Below, in pieces: positions 44,534 through 54,128 of a stretch of 64,000 nucleotides of DNA (positions are counted from its first letter, which is position 1; every line of letters begins with the position of its first letter). The stretch is from assembly GCF_900110875.1 (NCBI RefSeq), contig NZ_FOFM01000001.1, positions 558,001-622,000 on the forward strand, read 5' to 3'. Below the pieces are notes generated by a model, which was given only the letters and a program-made list of their open reading frames with translations, made no database searches and was not told where the DNA came from. The DNA is from Pseudovibrio axinellae (lineage in GTDB: Bacteria; Pseudomonadota; Alphaproteobacteria; Rhizobiales; Stappiaceae). Made by a program: the position numbers and the translations under genes.

Positions 44534-45949
44534 ATGACCTTTTCCCTTCCTTCAGCTGCTATTTTTGTCAACCGCAGACTAAAGAGCTCCGAGTCTTGGC
44601 GGTTTGCAGTATTTAGCATCATTACACCAAGCTTCGTATATATACTTTCAAGTATTTACTATGCACCGATGCGCGTATCAAACATACTTGCTCTAGGTTT
44701 GGTCTTATTTCTCGGAATCTTTGTTCACAGGTTCCTTTTCCTCCTTCTGCTTGCATTCACGATGATCGTTGACGGCGTATTGTTTTCTGCCAATTACTTT
44801 CAGATGTCACCAATGATGATTGTTGATTCAGTCCATTACCTGAACAAGCTCGATTTATTTGCGTCAATTACTTATTGCGCCGTATTTTTCTTCTTCCTAG
44901 TGAGCTTGATCTTTACTTACAGGGTCACGCAGCGCGCCAAGCAAAACCGGAAACAGTTGAGTCTTTATCCGCTCTTCATGGTCTTGTTTACATATGCAGG
45001 GGTTGATTGGACCCTAAATGCCCCTTCTCATTGGGAGCTACGAACTGAGAGTTTCTTATCAAATCCTTTTGATCCAGTTGAAGATGCAGCAACAATTCGT
45101 GCCAACTTAAAGCAGCAAATAACCTCTACGACACAACCTGATGTTCTGATCGTGATAGTTGAAGGACTAGGGACCTTCAAAGAGGGCAGAAAGCAAGAGC
45201 AAATCTGGGGACCGCTCCTCGATACTGATTTGAAAGAAACCTATTCAGTACAGTCGGGTAGTACAGAATATATTGGTTCCACCTCCTCTGCAGAAGCGCG
45301 TGAGCTTTGTAATCGTTTAGCTGATTACCGAGATTTCCGTGATCGTGGAACGGTTGCATGCTTGCCACGCATAGCCCTTGCTTCAGGGTATAAAACAGCT
45401 GCCTTCCATGGTTTTTCAGGAGCGTTCTTTGAACGATTTGATTGGTACCCAAAAGTTGGTTTTCAGGAGTTAAATTTTCTGGAAAACTATAGCGGCCTAA
45501 AGCACGCCAATGAACTCCCTAAGTGTGGTATCACATTTGAAGGATTATGCGATGCAGACGTCGCCCGAGCAGTCAATAACTTCCTTCATCAGGAAGATTC
45601 AGCACCTAAATTTGCATATTGGCTCACGTTAAATTCGCATAAGCCAGTTGGTTCTGGTGAAGTCCCGGAACGTTTAGGGTGCAAAAATGGTGGCGTTTTC
45701 AAAGATCAGGAACTCTGCCGTATGGCAGAGCAATGGCTAAATATCTCTCATCTTGTCAAAGGAATTGCGCTTGATCCACGCCTCCGTTCTACAGAAGTCC
45801 TTTTGGTCGGTGACCATCACCCACCATTATTTACACGTCATGGACGAAATCAGTTCGAAGCAGGTAAAGTAGCTTGGTTACATCTGAAGCCCATTAACGA
45901 CAACAAACGGCAGATTCCAGCTACAAGCCCTGACCGGTTGTCTATGTAG
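44534..45949 (+). CDS. Membrane-anchored sulfatase/phosphoethanolamine-transferase-fold protein
   Basis: A 471-residue protein in the alkaline-phosphatase superfamily (LtaS/EptA-like). The N-terminal 150 residues hold about five hydrophobic helices; the rest is a periplasmic catalytic domain. Visible motifs are VLIVIVEGLGTF (metal-binding acidic residue, about 203), STSSAEARELC (likely Ser/Thr nucleophile region, about 252) and VLLVGDHHPPLFTRHG (Asp-His ligands, about 430). LtaS/EptA act on phospholipid head groups of the envelope; the exact donor and acceptor are unclear. The start is uncertain (TTG 44528 or ATG 44534) and the gene is AT-richer than its neighbours. It is alone between two catabolic clusters. 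Confidence 0.72.
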   Translation: MTFSLPSAAIFVNRRLKSSESWRFAVFSIITPSFVYILSSIYYAPMRVSNILALGLVLFLGIFVHRFLFLLLLAFTMIVDGVLFSANYFQMSPMMIVDSVHYLNKLDLFASITYCAVFFFFLVSLIFTYRVTQRAKQNRKQLSLYPLFMVLFTYAGVDWTLNAPSHWELRTESFLSNPFDPVEDAATIRANLKQQITSTTQPDVLIVIVEGLGTFKEGRKQEQIWGPLLDTDLKETYSVQSGSTEYIGSTSSAEARELCNRLADYRDFRDRGTVACLPRIALASGYKTAAFHGFSGAFFERFDWYPKVGFQELNFLENYSGLKHANELPKCGITFEGLCDADVARAVNNFLHQEDSAPKFAYWLTLNSHKPVGSGEVPERLGCKNGGVFKDQELCRMAEQWLNISHLVKGIALDPRLRSTEVLLVGDHHPPLFTRHGRNQFEAGKVAWLHLKPINDNKRQIPATSPDRLSM

Positions 45950-45979
45950 AAAGTGAGTTTTCTTTACGCTTCATCAGGC

Positions 45980-46017
45980 GAGGAGCAAAAGGAGGCACTT
46001 TGATCCTTCTACTCCTC
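45980..46017. terminator. Hairpin between convergent genes
   Basis: GAGGAG (45980-45985) pairs with CTCCTC (46012-46017), with an inner AAAGGA/TCCTT pairing. It lies between the sulfatase-fold gene and the paaN stop codon. No U-tract. Confidence 0.4.
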
Positions 46018-46027
46018 TAGTCTGATA

Positions 46028-47692
46028 TTACCCTACTGCTGCCTGTCGGCGGACGGTGGCGATGCGGAAGCGGTTGGCGACGTAGGCTCCGTCTGTGAGG
46101 CTGGCATTGCCTGCCGGATTGGCACCGGTGACGTGGAAGTCTGAGTAGGCTGCTGACTGGTTCACGTAGATATTGCCTGTAAGATTGACGGAGAGCGGTG
46201 CGCCTGCCCATGCATAGGCATCAACCGCCTTGTCGATCACATCTTCACTGGTGGAATACAGAGCTGCAGTGATTGCGCCGTGGCTCTTGGCTGAACCTGC
46301 TGCACGAGCGATTGCATCATCAATGTCATCACACGCGATGATGAAGGAGATCGGCCCAAAACGCTCTTGCATGTATGCTTCTTCGTTTTTGGAATCGACT
46401 GCAACCACGGTTGGTGTTGCAGAACGAGCGCCATTCATGCCTTCCACAGGCTCAGAAGAACGGATCAGCTTGCCCAGCTTTCCTGCTGCAAAAATGCGAT
46501 CTAGCGTCGTTGGGTTCTGGACGGCACCTAGAATTGCAGCCGCACGAGCGGGGTCTCCCAGAAGCTTATCAAGAGAGACCTTGATCGCCTCAGCCACTTC
46601 CTCAAAGCTCTTCTTACCGTCATTGGTTTCTATACCATCGCGCGGAACGAAAATGTTTTGCGGAGTGGTGCACATCTGGCCTGAATAGAGCGACAAGGAG
46701 AACGCAATATTGCTCGCCATGCCGCGCAGGTTATCCGTTGAGTGAATGGTAATCGCGTTTACACCTGCTTCCTCGGTGTAAACTTGCGCATTGCCTGCAT
46801 TGTCTCGCACCCACTGACCAAAGGTGTTGGAGCCGGTAAAGTCGATGATGTTGACCTCTTCGGAACTGACGAACCCTTTGGTTTTTGGGTTGTCCGCGGT
46901 GTCAGCGGCCAGCATCAGAACATTTGGATCAAAGCCCGCTTCTTTCAGGACCTCTCGGCCAATCTGGATTGTAATCGCCATTGGCAGGATTGCCATCGGG
47001 TGTGGTTTGATGATGACAGAATTGCCAGTCACCATGCTTGCGAACATGCCCGGATAGGTGTTCCAGGTTGGGAAGGTTGCACAACCGATAACCAATGCAA
47101 CACCGCGTGGCACAACGCGAAACTTCTTGTCCAGCACGATCGGATCATGTTTGCCCTGCGGCTTTGTCCAAGTCACCTCTTTTGGTGTCTGGGTCATTGC
47201 GTCATAGGCATAGGCAACTGCTTCCAGGCCCCTGTCCTGGGCGTGTGGGCCACCTGCCTGAAACGCCATCATGAAGGCCTGACCAGATGTATGCATGACA
47301 GCATTGGCGATGAGGAAGGACTTTTTGTTGACGCGATTGAGCATTTCCAGCGCTACGCCAACACGGTCTTCGACAGATGCGCTCGCCCAGCTTTTTCCAG
47401 CAGCTTTTGAGGCAGCAATGACATCTTCTACCGAGGCATCCTCATAGGTAACACCCAAGGCTTTACCGTAGGGCGATGTTTCTGCACCAACCCAGTTGCC
47501 GTTTGTAGGCTGGCCCAGCGCAAACGGTTTGTCCATAAGCGCTTCAAACTCAGCAGCCTGATCATCCTTAGCGGTCTCGCCATAGATCTTACCCGAAGCG
47601 ATCTCAGGGTAAGCGGACCAGTAGTCGCGAGCTTTACTTGTCTTTACTGCCTGGAAAAGAGTGTCTTTGTGCGCTTCAAAAAATTGAACCAT
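46028..47692 (-). CDS. paaN: Phenylacetate degradation aldehyde dehydrogenase PaaN
   Basis: A 554-residue aldehyde dehydrogenase of the PaaN type without a fused hydratase domain. The ALDH core has VVPRGVALVIGCATFPTWNTYPG, the Glu region with YTEEAGVNAITIHS and the catalytic Cys in LYSGQMCTTPQNIFVP. It is thought to oxidise the ring-opened oxepin-derived aldehyde in phenylacetate breakdown; the hydratase activity must come from another protein. The ATG at 47692 has a strong GAGGAGGAA site, so the longer reading from 47785 is not used. Divergent from paaG. Confidence 0.9.
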   Translation of the reverse strand: MVQFFEAHKDTLFQAVKTSKARDYWSAYPEIASGKIYGETAKDDQAAEFEALMDKPFALGQPTNGNWVGAETSPYGKALGVTYEDASVEDVIAASKAAGKSWASASVEDRVGVALEMLNRVNKKSFLIANAVMHTSGQAFMMAFQAGGPHAQDRGLEAVAYAYDAMTQTPKEVTWTKPQGKHDPIVLDKKFRVVPRGVALVIGCATFPTWNTYPGMFASMVTGNSVIIKPHPMAILPMAITIQIGREVLKEAGFDPNVLMLAADTADNPKTKGFVSSEEVNIIDFTGSNTFGQWVRDNAGNAQVYTEEAGVNAITIHSTDNLRGMASNIAFSLSLYSGQMCTTPQNIFVPRDGIETNDGKKSFEEVAEAIKVSLDKLLGDPARAAAILGAVQNPTTLDRIFAAGKLGKLIRSSEPVEGMNGARSATPTVVAVDSKNEEAYMQERFGPISFIIACDDIDDAIARAAGSAKSHGAITAALYSTSEDVIDKAVDAYAWAGAPLSVNLTGNIYVNQSAAYSDFHVTGANPAGNASLTDGAYVANRFRIATVRRQAAVG

Positions 47693-47791
47693 GGTTCCTC
47701 CTCGAATGACCTGCGGGTGCCGCTGGGTCTCTTCGACCAATGTGTGAGCTGAATTGCGATTGACAGCGATTTCACTTAGAGTCAATAATTA

Positions 47792-47805
47792 ACCGACCGG
47801 TCAGT
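47792..47805. promoter_or_regulatory. Candidate PaaR operator in the paaN-paaG divergent promoter
   Basis: ACCGACCGGTCAGT, an imperfect palindrome centred on ACCGGT, of the kind bound by TetR-family PaaR/FadR-like repressors. It is the only such site I found in either paa control region. It lies about 100 bp upstream of the paaN start and 150 bp upstream of paaG. Confidence 0.55.
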
Positions 47806-47953
47806 CATTTCAAGCAAAAATTGCTAGAACCATCGACCAGCCTACGAAATGTTTAGGTATCAAAGCTGCTCTCCGCCTGAATTTGGGAGTTCATTGGGAG
47901 CATTTTGGTGGTTCACTGAAGCTTGTCGACTGACTTAACTGGAGGGAGAGACA

Positions 47954-48769
47954 ATGAGCGATACGAGCGTCATTTCCGAGCAGAGCATTTTGGTGGATGT
48001 AAAAGACACCTACCACGTGATTACACTAAACCGCCCTGACAAGCTGAACTCGTTTAACGATGAAATGCACCGCGCACTTTACGCTGCGTTGGAGGCAGCA
48101 GATGCTGATGAAAGCTGCCGTGCAATCTTATTGACAGCCAACGGCAAGGGCTTTTGTGCAGGGCAGGATTTGGGTGACCGCGTAAAACCCAGTGCCGATG
48201 CTCCGCCGCCTGATCTCACCCAAACCATCGGGGCCTACTATAATCCCCTTATTCGCAAGCTGTCATCACTCACCATTCCAGTGGTTTGTGCTGTGAATGG
48301 TGTCGCTGCCGGGGCTGGGGCAAATATTGCGATGGCGTGTGACATTGTTGTCGCTTCTGAAAAAGCCAAATTTATTCAGGCCTTTGCCAAGATCGGACTG
48401 GTACCGGATTCAGGTGGGACCTACTTTCTGCCGCGCCTTGTGGGTTCTGCTCGCGCCCGTGGCCTCGCGCTGCTGGGAACCCCGATAAGTGCTGCGCAGG
48501 CCCAAAAGTGGGGCATGATCTGGAAAACTGCCAGTGCAGAAACCTTTCTTGAAGAAGCAACGACGATGACGCAAGAGCTTTCCGTTGGCCCAACAGTTGG
48601 TCTGGGCCTTATCAAGCAAGCGCTCATTGCCTCTGAAGACAACAGCCTAGATGAACAGCTTGATCTGGAATGCGATTATCAGGGTCAGGCGGGACGGACA
48701 CCTGACTATCTTGAGGGCGTCACTGCCTTCATGGAGAAACGTGCTCCAAAATATTCAGGTAAGGCTTGA
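47954..48769 (+). CDS. paaG: Ring-1,2-epoxyphenylacetyl-CoA isomerase PaaG
   Basis: A 271-residue enoyl-CoA hydratase/isomerase (crotonase) fold enzyme. The oxyanion-hole segments are KGFCAGQDLGDRV (about residue 65) and VCAVNGVAAGAGANIAMACD (about 110), and the SGGTYFLPRLVGSARARGL motif (about 155) is typical. PaaG converts the epoxide formed by PaaABCE into oxepin-CoA. First gene of a paaG-paaI-paaK-paaR operon; GGAGGGAG precedes the ATG. Confidence 0.93.
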   Translation: MSDTSVISEQSILVDVKDTYHVITLNRPDKLNSFNDEMHRALYAALEAADADESCRAILLTANGKGFCAGQDLGDRVKPSADAPPPDLTQTIGAYYNPLIRKLSSLTIPVVCAVNGVAAGAGANIAMACDIVVASEKAKFIQAFAKIGLVPDSGGTYFLPRLVGSARARGLALLGTPISAAQAQKWGMIWKTASAETFLEEATTMTQELSVGPTVGLGLIKQALIASEDNSLDEQLDLECDYQGQAGRTPDYLEGVTAFMEKRAPKYSGKA

Positions 48770-49200
48770 TGAACAAACAGGAATTGGCGGAGGCCGTTGC
48801 GGCCTCCATGTGGGCAGAAGATGAAGCAACCCGTGCCTTGGGCATGGAGCTGGAGAAGATTGCACCCGGTCAGGCAACGATTTCCATGCGGGTCGTGCCC
48901 AGCATGACCAATGGCCATAAAACGTGTCACGGCGGATACATCTTCACCCTTGCAGACAGCGCATTTGCATTTGCCTGCAACAGCCACAACCAGCGAGTTG
49001 TCGCGTTTCAATGCTCCATAACATACCTGGCGCCTGCTCATGAAGATGATGTTTTAACGGCGACGGCAGAGGAAATTACCGTGCTTGGTCGTTCCGGCAT
49101 CTACGACATTCATGTGAGCAATCAGGACGGCGACCGTATTGCAGAATTCCGCGGAAACTCGCGCACCGTCAAGGGTGTTCATATCGAGTTACCGCATTGA
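48769..49200 (+). CDS. paaI: Phenylacetyl-CoA thioesterase PaaI
   Basis: A 143-residue hot-dog-fold thioesterase. The motif NGHKTCHGGYIFTLADSAFAFACNSH (about residues 45-70) contains the catalytic Asp and His-Gly-Gly signature of PaaI. It hydrolyses stalled CoA esters to restore free CoA during phenylacetate breakdown. The ATG at 48769 overlaps the paaG stop (TGATG). Confidence 0.92.
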   Translation: MNKQELAEAVAASMWAEDEATRALGMELEKIAPGQATISMRVVPSMTNGHKTCHGGYIFTLADSAFAFACNSHNQRVVAFQCSITYLAPAHEDDVLTATAEEITVLGRSGIYDIHVSNQDGDRIAEFRGNSRTVKGVHIELPH

Positions 49201-49235
49201 TTTATTGATAGTTACCAGCATTTGAGGAGGAGAAA

Positions 49236-50549
49236 ATGTTGGATATTGCTGAGCGCGGGGCTAGTTTAGACCCTATTGAAACGGCCAGTCAGAGCGACCT
49301 TGCTGCACTGCAGTTGGAGCGCATGCGATGGTCGCTTACACACGCATATGAGAACGTAAAGTTCTATAAAGACAGTTTTGATGAAGCTGGCGTGCATCCT
49401 GATGACCTGCAGGATCTGTCTGATCTTGCCAAGTTTCCGTTTACGACCAAGCAGGATCTGCGCGATCATTATCCATTTGGGATGTTTGCTGTTCCGCGTG
49501 AGGAGATTTGCCGTATTCACGCCTCTTCCGGGACGACGGGTAAGCCCACAGTGGTTGGCTATACCAAGAAAGACATTGAGACGTGGGCCAGTGTGGTTGC
49601 GCGCTCCATTCGTGCAGCTGGCGGCAAAGCAGGCGATAAAGTTCATATCGCTTATGGCTATGGTTTGTTTACTGGCGGTCTTGGCGCCCATTACGGTGCA
49701 GAGGCAGCGGGTTGCACAGTCATTCCAATGTCCGGTGGCATGACAGAGCGTCAGGTGCGGTTGATTGAGGACTTTAAGCCTGAAATCATCATGGTAACGC
49801 CCTCCTACATGCTTTCCATTTTGGATGAGTATCGTAAGGAGGGTCTTGACCCGCGCAAGAGCTCTATCAAGATCGGCATTTTTGGTGCTGAACCATGGAC
49901 CAACTCCATGCGCGAAGAAATCGAGCAAGCGTTTGATATGCACGCGGTGGACATTTACGGCCTTTCTGAAGTGATGGGACCAGGTGTGGCGCAGGAGTGT
50001 GTGGAGACCAAGGATGGGCTGCATATCTGGGAGGACCATTTTTACCCCGAGATTATCGACCCGGTGACGGGCGATGTTCTTCCCGATGGCTCTGAGGGTG
50101 AGTTGGTTTTCACCACGCTGACCAAGGAAGGCCTGCCGATCATCCGCTACCGCACACGCGATCTGACGCGCTTGCTGCCGGGAACCGCCCGCAAGATGCG
50201 ACGTATGGAGAAAATCACCGGCCGGTCAGACGACATGATGATCGTGCGCGGTGTGAATGTCTTCCCGACGCAAATCGAAGAGCAAATGTTGCGCTGTGAA
50301 GGCCTGTCGCCCCATTACCAGATTGAACTGCGCCGTGAAGGACGCATGGACAAGCTTATGGTCAATGTGGAAGCGACAGAGGCTGCGCAGAACGAAGCTG
50401 AGCGCAAGGCAAGCGCGAAAGAGCTGGCGGTTCATGTGAAAAACAACATTGGCATCTCGGTTGGGGTAGACGTGGGCCTACCCAATTCCATAGAACGAAG
50501 CCAAGGCAAGGCTAAGCGGGTTGTAGACCTGCGGCCCAAGGAAGAATAA
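49236..50549 (+). CDS. paaK: Phenylacetate-CoA ligase PaaK
   Basis: A 437-residue ANL-superfamily ligase that activates phenylacetate to phenylacetyl-CoA. The P-loop reads RIHASSGTTGKPTVVGYTKKDIE (about residue 92) and the adenylate motif IYGLSEVMGPGVAQECVETKDGLHIWEDHFYPEI (about 245); the hinge DDMMIVRGVNVFPTQIEEQML (about 330) follows. Typical PaaK length. GAGGAG precedes the ATG; 35 bp after paaI. Confidence 0.95.
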   Translation: MLDIAERGASLDPIETASQSDLAALQLERMRWSLTHAYENVKFYKDSFDEAGVHPDDLQDLSDLAKFPFTTKQDLRDHYPFGMFAVPREEICRIHASSGTTGKPTVVGYTKKDIETWASVVARSIRAAGGKAGDKVHIAYGYGLFTGGLGAHYGAEAAGCTVIPMSGGMTERQVRLIEDFKPEIIMVTPSYMLSILDEYRKEGLDPRKSSIKIGIFGAEPWTNSMREEIEQAFDMHAVDIYGLSEVMGPGVAQECVETKDGLHIWEDHFYPEIIDPVTGDVLPDGSEGELVFTTLTKEGLPIIRYRTRDLTRLLPGTARKMRRMEKITGRSDDMMIVRGVNVFPTQIEEQMLRCEGLSPHYQIELRREGRMDKLMVNVEATEAAQNEAERKASAKELAVHVKNNIGISVGVDVGLPNSIERSQGKAKRVVDLRPKEE

Positions 50550-50560
50550 CGGACTATAGC

Positions 50561-51169
50561 ATGGCGCGCACCAGAGCAGCGGATTATGACGACAAACGCA
50601 AATCCATATTGAGGCTATCGGCGCGCGCTTTTGCGCAGCATGGCTACGACAAAACATCCATGGCGCAGATTGCGAAGATCTGCGGTTTTTCCAAAGCGCT
50701 TCTTTACCACTACTACGAGAACAAGGAGGCGCTGCTGGTGGATATCATCGGCACTCATCTTGAAGAGCTAGTGGAGGCGGTTGAAGGGGCTATCACTCAA
50801 GAGCAGTCGCCATTGGATCGCCTTAGGTCCCTCGCCCGCACGCTTTTGGTGGCTTATGAGGATGCTGACAGCGAACACAAATTACAGATCAACGAACTCT
50901 CGTTTCTACCCATTGAAAAGAAACAGCGGATCATTGAACTGGAGCGCAAGCTGGTTGCCATTTTTGCCAAGGCCGTATGCGAGGCCAACCCGCAGCTCAG
51001 CGAGGGGGATGTTTTGGTGAAGCCGGTGACCATGAGCCTGTTTGGCATGCTCAACTGGTCTTACCTGTGGTTCAAACCTAATGGCGATCTCAGCCGTGAG
51101 GGCTATGCGGATCTGGTGGTGAACATCCTTCTCAGCGGGTCCCAGTCTATTCCCGGCACACACTCGTGA
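50561..51169 (+). CDS. paaR: TetR-family regulator of phenylacetate genes (PaaR-like)
   Basis: A 202-residue TetR repressor, last gene of the paaGIK operon, 11 bp after paaK. The HTH reads HGYDKTSMAQIAKICGFSKALLYHYYENKEALL (about residues 25-58). Known PaaR proteins respond to phenylacetyl-CoA or a later intermediate and bind CCGACCGG-type palindromes. The site at 47792-47805 is the likely target. Confidence 0.85.
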   Translation: MARTRAADYDDKRKSILRLSARAFAQHGYDKTSMAQIAKICGFSKALLYHYYENKEALLVDIIGTHLEELVEAVEGAITQEQSPLDRLRSLARTLLVAYEDADSEHKLQINELSFLPIEKKQRIIELERKLVAIFAKAVCEANPQLSEGDVLVKPVTMSLFGMLNWSYLWFKPNGDLSREGYADLVVNILLSGSQSIPGTHS

Positions 51170-51190
51170 TTGCAGCATTGCTTGCATAGC

Positions 51191-52393
51191 TCAGGCGGCT
51201 TCAGGTGTGCTCTCAACCTCAGCGATCTGCTCACTTGCAATGAGGGCATAAACAAAGAACCCAACGGGCCCCAGACAGGCCACCGCAAATACAAAGTAAT
51301 AGTAATTGGCATCAGGCGCATAGACAATTAGCAGCGACAACAGCAAACTAAATACAGTTCTTTGCACGTAAGTCAGGGAGTGAATTATGGAGAGGTAGCT
51401 CCCCATAATATGTGGACTCACCTTCTTCATGGCGTAGGTCATAAACGTGACACGTGTAAGGGCATTGGTGCTGCCCAGAACCACGGCCACGGCAACAATC
51501 ATTGAAAAAACAGGCATCAGGCTTACGCCCAGCAGAGCGCACGAAAACAGAAACAACGTGGTCGCAATCACCGTCAGCTCACCAAACCATCGAATGATAT
51601 GTGCCGCTGCATAGCCGAAAACGGCTGCGCCAATTGCATAGGACAACGAAGCGGTTGCCAACGCGGCCACATCCATTTGCAGCACCTTACTGATGTAAAC
51701 TGGGTGCACCACATTGAGCAACATCACAGCCACATAAGGCAGGTTTGCGCACACCCCTAACAGCAAGAGATCTTTGCGTCTTAAAAGGCTTTTTAACACG
51801 GTGCGCAAGAGCGTTGCCTGCTTGGGCCGTGGCTGTTTGTTGTAAGGAATGAAAAGGATCAAAAGGCCAGCTGTGATCAGCATCGCCGCCGTCAGAAAAA
51901 GGACGACTGCGAAATAGGCATCCTGCAATGCAAATATGGCAATCACGCCAGCCAAAAAGGTGGAGGACTGCATTTCCACTTCCATCCAGCTATTTACGCG
52001 GGCACGTTCCTGTTCTGCAAAGACCTCCTGAATAAATGCTGTTCTTGCCTGATACAAAAACAAAAAGAACACCTGGGAGGCGAAGAAAAACGCCGCCAAA
52101 CCCCACAGCCTGAAGTCCGGCTGCTGGTAACCAAGCGTTGCGAGCAGCAGCACGGCTCCCATAAGAACAAAACTCAAGACCATCAGTTTTCGGCGAGAAA
52201 ACCGGTCAACGAGGCGGCCCGAGACGGGGGAGAGGAAAATCAGAAGGCCACTGGCGTAGGTCGCGGTCAGCGCTAATACCTGTTCACCGCCAGCAGACTT
52301 TGCCAACTGCCACGGTACAATAGTGAGAGCAACACCCATCGCCAGCGACGCCACAAAATTTGCGATTACTAATATTGCCAGCTTCACCTGCAC
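51191..52393 (-). CDS. Major facilitator superfamily transporter
   Basis: A 400-residue MFS permease with about twelve hydrophobic helices. Motif A appears as SPVSGRLVDRFSRRKLM (about residue 56), and the pattern LFLYQARTAFIQEVFAEQERARVNSWMEVE (about 110) is seen in drug-efflux-like (DHA1/MFS_3-like) proteins. Substrate unknown; convergent with paaR, no evident link to phenylacetate. Confidence 0.82.
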   Translation of the reverse strand: MQVKLAILVIANFVASLAMGVALTIVPWQLAKSAGGEQVLALTATYASGLLIFLSPVSGRLVDRFSRRKLMVLSFVLMGAVLLLATLGYQQPDFRLWGLAAFFFASQVFFLFLYQARTAFIQEVFAEQERARVNSWMEVEMQSSTFLAGVIAIFALQDAYFAVVLFLTAAMLITAGLLILFIPYNKQPRPKQATLLRTVLKSLLRRKDLLLLGVCANLPYVAVMLLNVVHPVYISKVLQMDVAALATASLSYAIGAAVFGYAAAHIIRWFGELTVIATTLFLFSCALLGVSLMPVFSMIVAVAVVLGSTNALTRVTFMTYAMKKVSPHIMGSYLSIIHSLTYVQRTVFSLLLSLLIVYAPDANYYYFVFAVACLGPVGFFVYALIASEQIAEVESTPEAA

Positions 52394-52590
52394 TTCTCCC
52401 CATCAAGTTGCCTGATGCTTTTAAAAGCAAGGCATTTGGAGAGAATATCAGGAGTTGAGACCTATCAAAAATGAAAGCTTTTCTGCAATTGCCTGCCTTT
52501 CAACCTCCTACATGGCTGCTTCAAATTGCAGCTTGCACCTGCCTTTAATTTTCCGCAGAGTTGAGACCAGAATCAAGGAATAGACCCATC

Positions 52591-53139
52591 ATGATGAGTG
52601 AACGAGAAAAAATGGCGGCTGGCGAATGGTATACATGCGTTGACCAGGAGCTGGAGGAACTCAGACAAGCTGCCTATCACGCTGTGCATGAACATCGCAC
52701 ATTACACCCTTCGGAACGGGGCAAGATCAGCCCTTCCCTGCGTCAGCTGCTTGGAATCTGCACTGAAAGCACAATCATCGAAACGCCATTCCACTGCACC
52801 TACGGCATTAATATCCATTTGGGCGAGGATGTATTTTTAAACGCCGGCTGCACAATCTTAGACAGCGCTCCCGTGCGTATCGGTGCACAAACCATGCTGG
52901 GCCCCAATGTGCAAATTTACTGCGCGCAACACCACAAGGACCCCGAAAAACGCGTTGCAGGTTTGGAGGTTGCAAAACCTGTGAGCATTGGCAAACGGGT
53001 TTGGATTGGCGGCGCTGCGGTCATCATGCCGGGTGTGACCATTGGTGATGAGGCGATTGTAGGGGCTGGCAGTGTGGTGACAAAAGATGTGCCTGCGGGT
53101 GCAACCGTGGTCGGCAACCCTGCACGAGCACGTGGGTAA
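52591..53139 (+). CDS. Maltose/galactoside O-acetyltransferase family protein
   Basis: A 182-residue hexapeptide-repeat acetyltransferase (Maa/LacA/NodL type). The N-terminal Mac domain [20 protein letters not shown] is followed by left-handed beta-helix hexapeptides; the catalytic-site region [61 protein letters not shown] is present. I start it at the ATG at 52591 with AAGGAA upstream. Such enzymes acetylate mono- or disaccharides. Confidence 0.88.
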   Translation: MMSEREKMAAGEWYTCVDQELEELRQAAYHAVHEHRTLHPSERGKISPSLRQLLGICTESTIIETPFHCTYGINIHLGEDVFLNAGCTILDSAPVRIGAQTMLGPNVQIYCAQHHKDPEKRVAGLEVAKPVSIGKRVWIGGAAVIMPGVTIGDEAIVGAGSVVTKDVPAGATVVGNPARARG

Positions 53140-53177
53140 AAAACACTCTTGGGTCAGCATTGTTCTGCTGCCCCAAG
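53137..53177 (-). terminator. Terminator of the PrpB-like gene
   Basis: On the minus strand CTTGGG-G-CAGCA...TGCTG-A-CCCAAG forms a hairpin (53148-53177) followed by GTGTTTTTT. It lies 63 bp past the PrpB-like stop codon. Confidence 0.6.
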
Positions 53178-53240
53178 TAGAGGGCGGCAAACAATGGGCG
53201 CGCTTAAAGAGTTGGGGCTACAGTTTTTTAAGAGACTGTT

Positions 53241-54128
53241 TTACGGGTCTTTTTTCTGCAAATTTTCCGCTTGTAACGCGTTAAGTTTGTCCTCGTAGTC
53301 GTGATAGTGAAGGTACTGGTAGAGTTCTTCGCGGCTTTGCATCTTCTCCAGCAGGCTTTTCTGGGTTCCTTGTTCGCGCAGTTGCTGGAAAACTTCCAGC
53401 GCTGCCTGATTCATCGCTCTAAAGGCGGAAAGTGGGTAAAGGACAAGGCTGATACCTGCCTGCGCCAATTCTGTGGTGGTGAAAAGTGGTGTCACCCCAA
53501 ACTCGGTAATATTGGCAAGAACGGGAACCGGGGTGGTGCTTGTAAACTGCCTGTACTGGGCAAGTGTGTTCACCGCTTCTGGAAAAATCATATCAGCACC
53601 AGCATTTACGTATGCAGCGACCCGCTCCAGAGCCTTCCCCATGCCTTCAACTGCCAGAGCATCAGTACGGGCCATTATGACAAAGTCCTTGCTCTGTCTG
53701 GCTTGTGTTGCAGCCTTTATCCGCCCGACCATTTCATTAATTGGAACAAGCTGCTTATGGGGCCTGTGACCACACCGCTTTGCGATGACCTGATCTTCTA
53801 TGTGGACACCGGCAGCACCGGCCTGCTCTAAAGAGCGGATAGCTCTGGCGATATTAAAGGGGCCGCCCCAACCGCTATCTATATCGACCAGCAAGGGTGT
53901 GTTGCAGGCAGCGGTGATGCGGCGCACATCTACAAGAACATCCTCCAAAGTGGTAATGCCAAGGTCAGGCAGGCCACAAGAGGCTGCTGCCACGCCGCCA
54001 CCGGAAAGGTATATTGCACGGTACCCGCTGGCCGTTGCCAGCAGCGCGTGATAGGCATTGATTGTTCCCACCACCTGCAACGGGACTTCTTTTTCAAGAG
54101 CCTGACGAAACCGAGCACCTGCACTCAT
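53241..54128 (-). CDS. prpB: Methylisocitrate lyase family protein (PrpB-like)
   Basis: A 295-residue isocitrate lyase/PEP mutase superfamily enzyme. The catalytic signature [12 protein letters not shown] (about residue 112), with the catalytic Cys, and the substrate loop [14 protein letters not shown] (about 42) match PrpB, which cleaves 2-methylisocitrate to succinate and pyruvate. The ATG at 54128 aligns with homologues. Neither prpC nor prpD is nearby, so the assignment to propionate catabolism is by family only. Confidence 0.83.
   Translation of the reverse strand: MSAGARFRQALEKEVPLQVVGTINAYHALLATASGYRAIYLSGGGVAAASCGLPDLGITTLEDVLVDVRRITAACNTPLLVDIDSGWGGPFNIARAIRSLEQAGAAGVHIEDQVIAKRCGHRPHKQLVPINEMVGRIKAATQARQSKDFVIMARTDALAVEGMGKALERVAAYVNAGADMIFPEAVNTLAQYRQFTSTTPVPVLANITEFGVTPLFTTTELAQAGISLVLYPLSAFRAMNQAALEVFQQLREQGTQKSLLEKMQSREELYQYLHYHDYEDKLNALQAENLQKKDP

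Noticed and set aside
50215-50230. ACCGGCCGGTCAG resembling the PaaR site
   Set aside because: It lies inside the paaK coding sequence and encodes conserved residues; probably chance.
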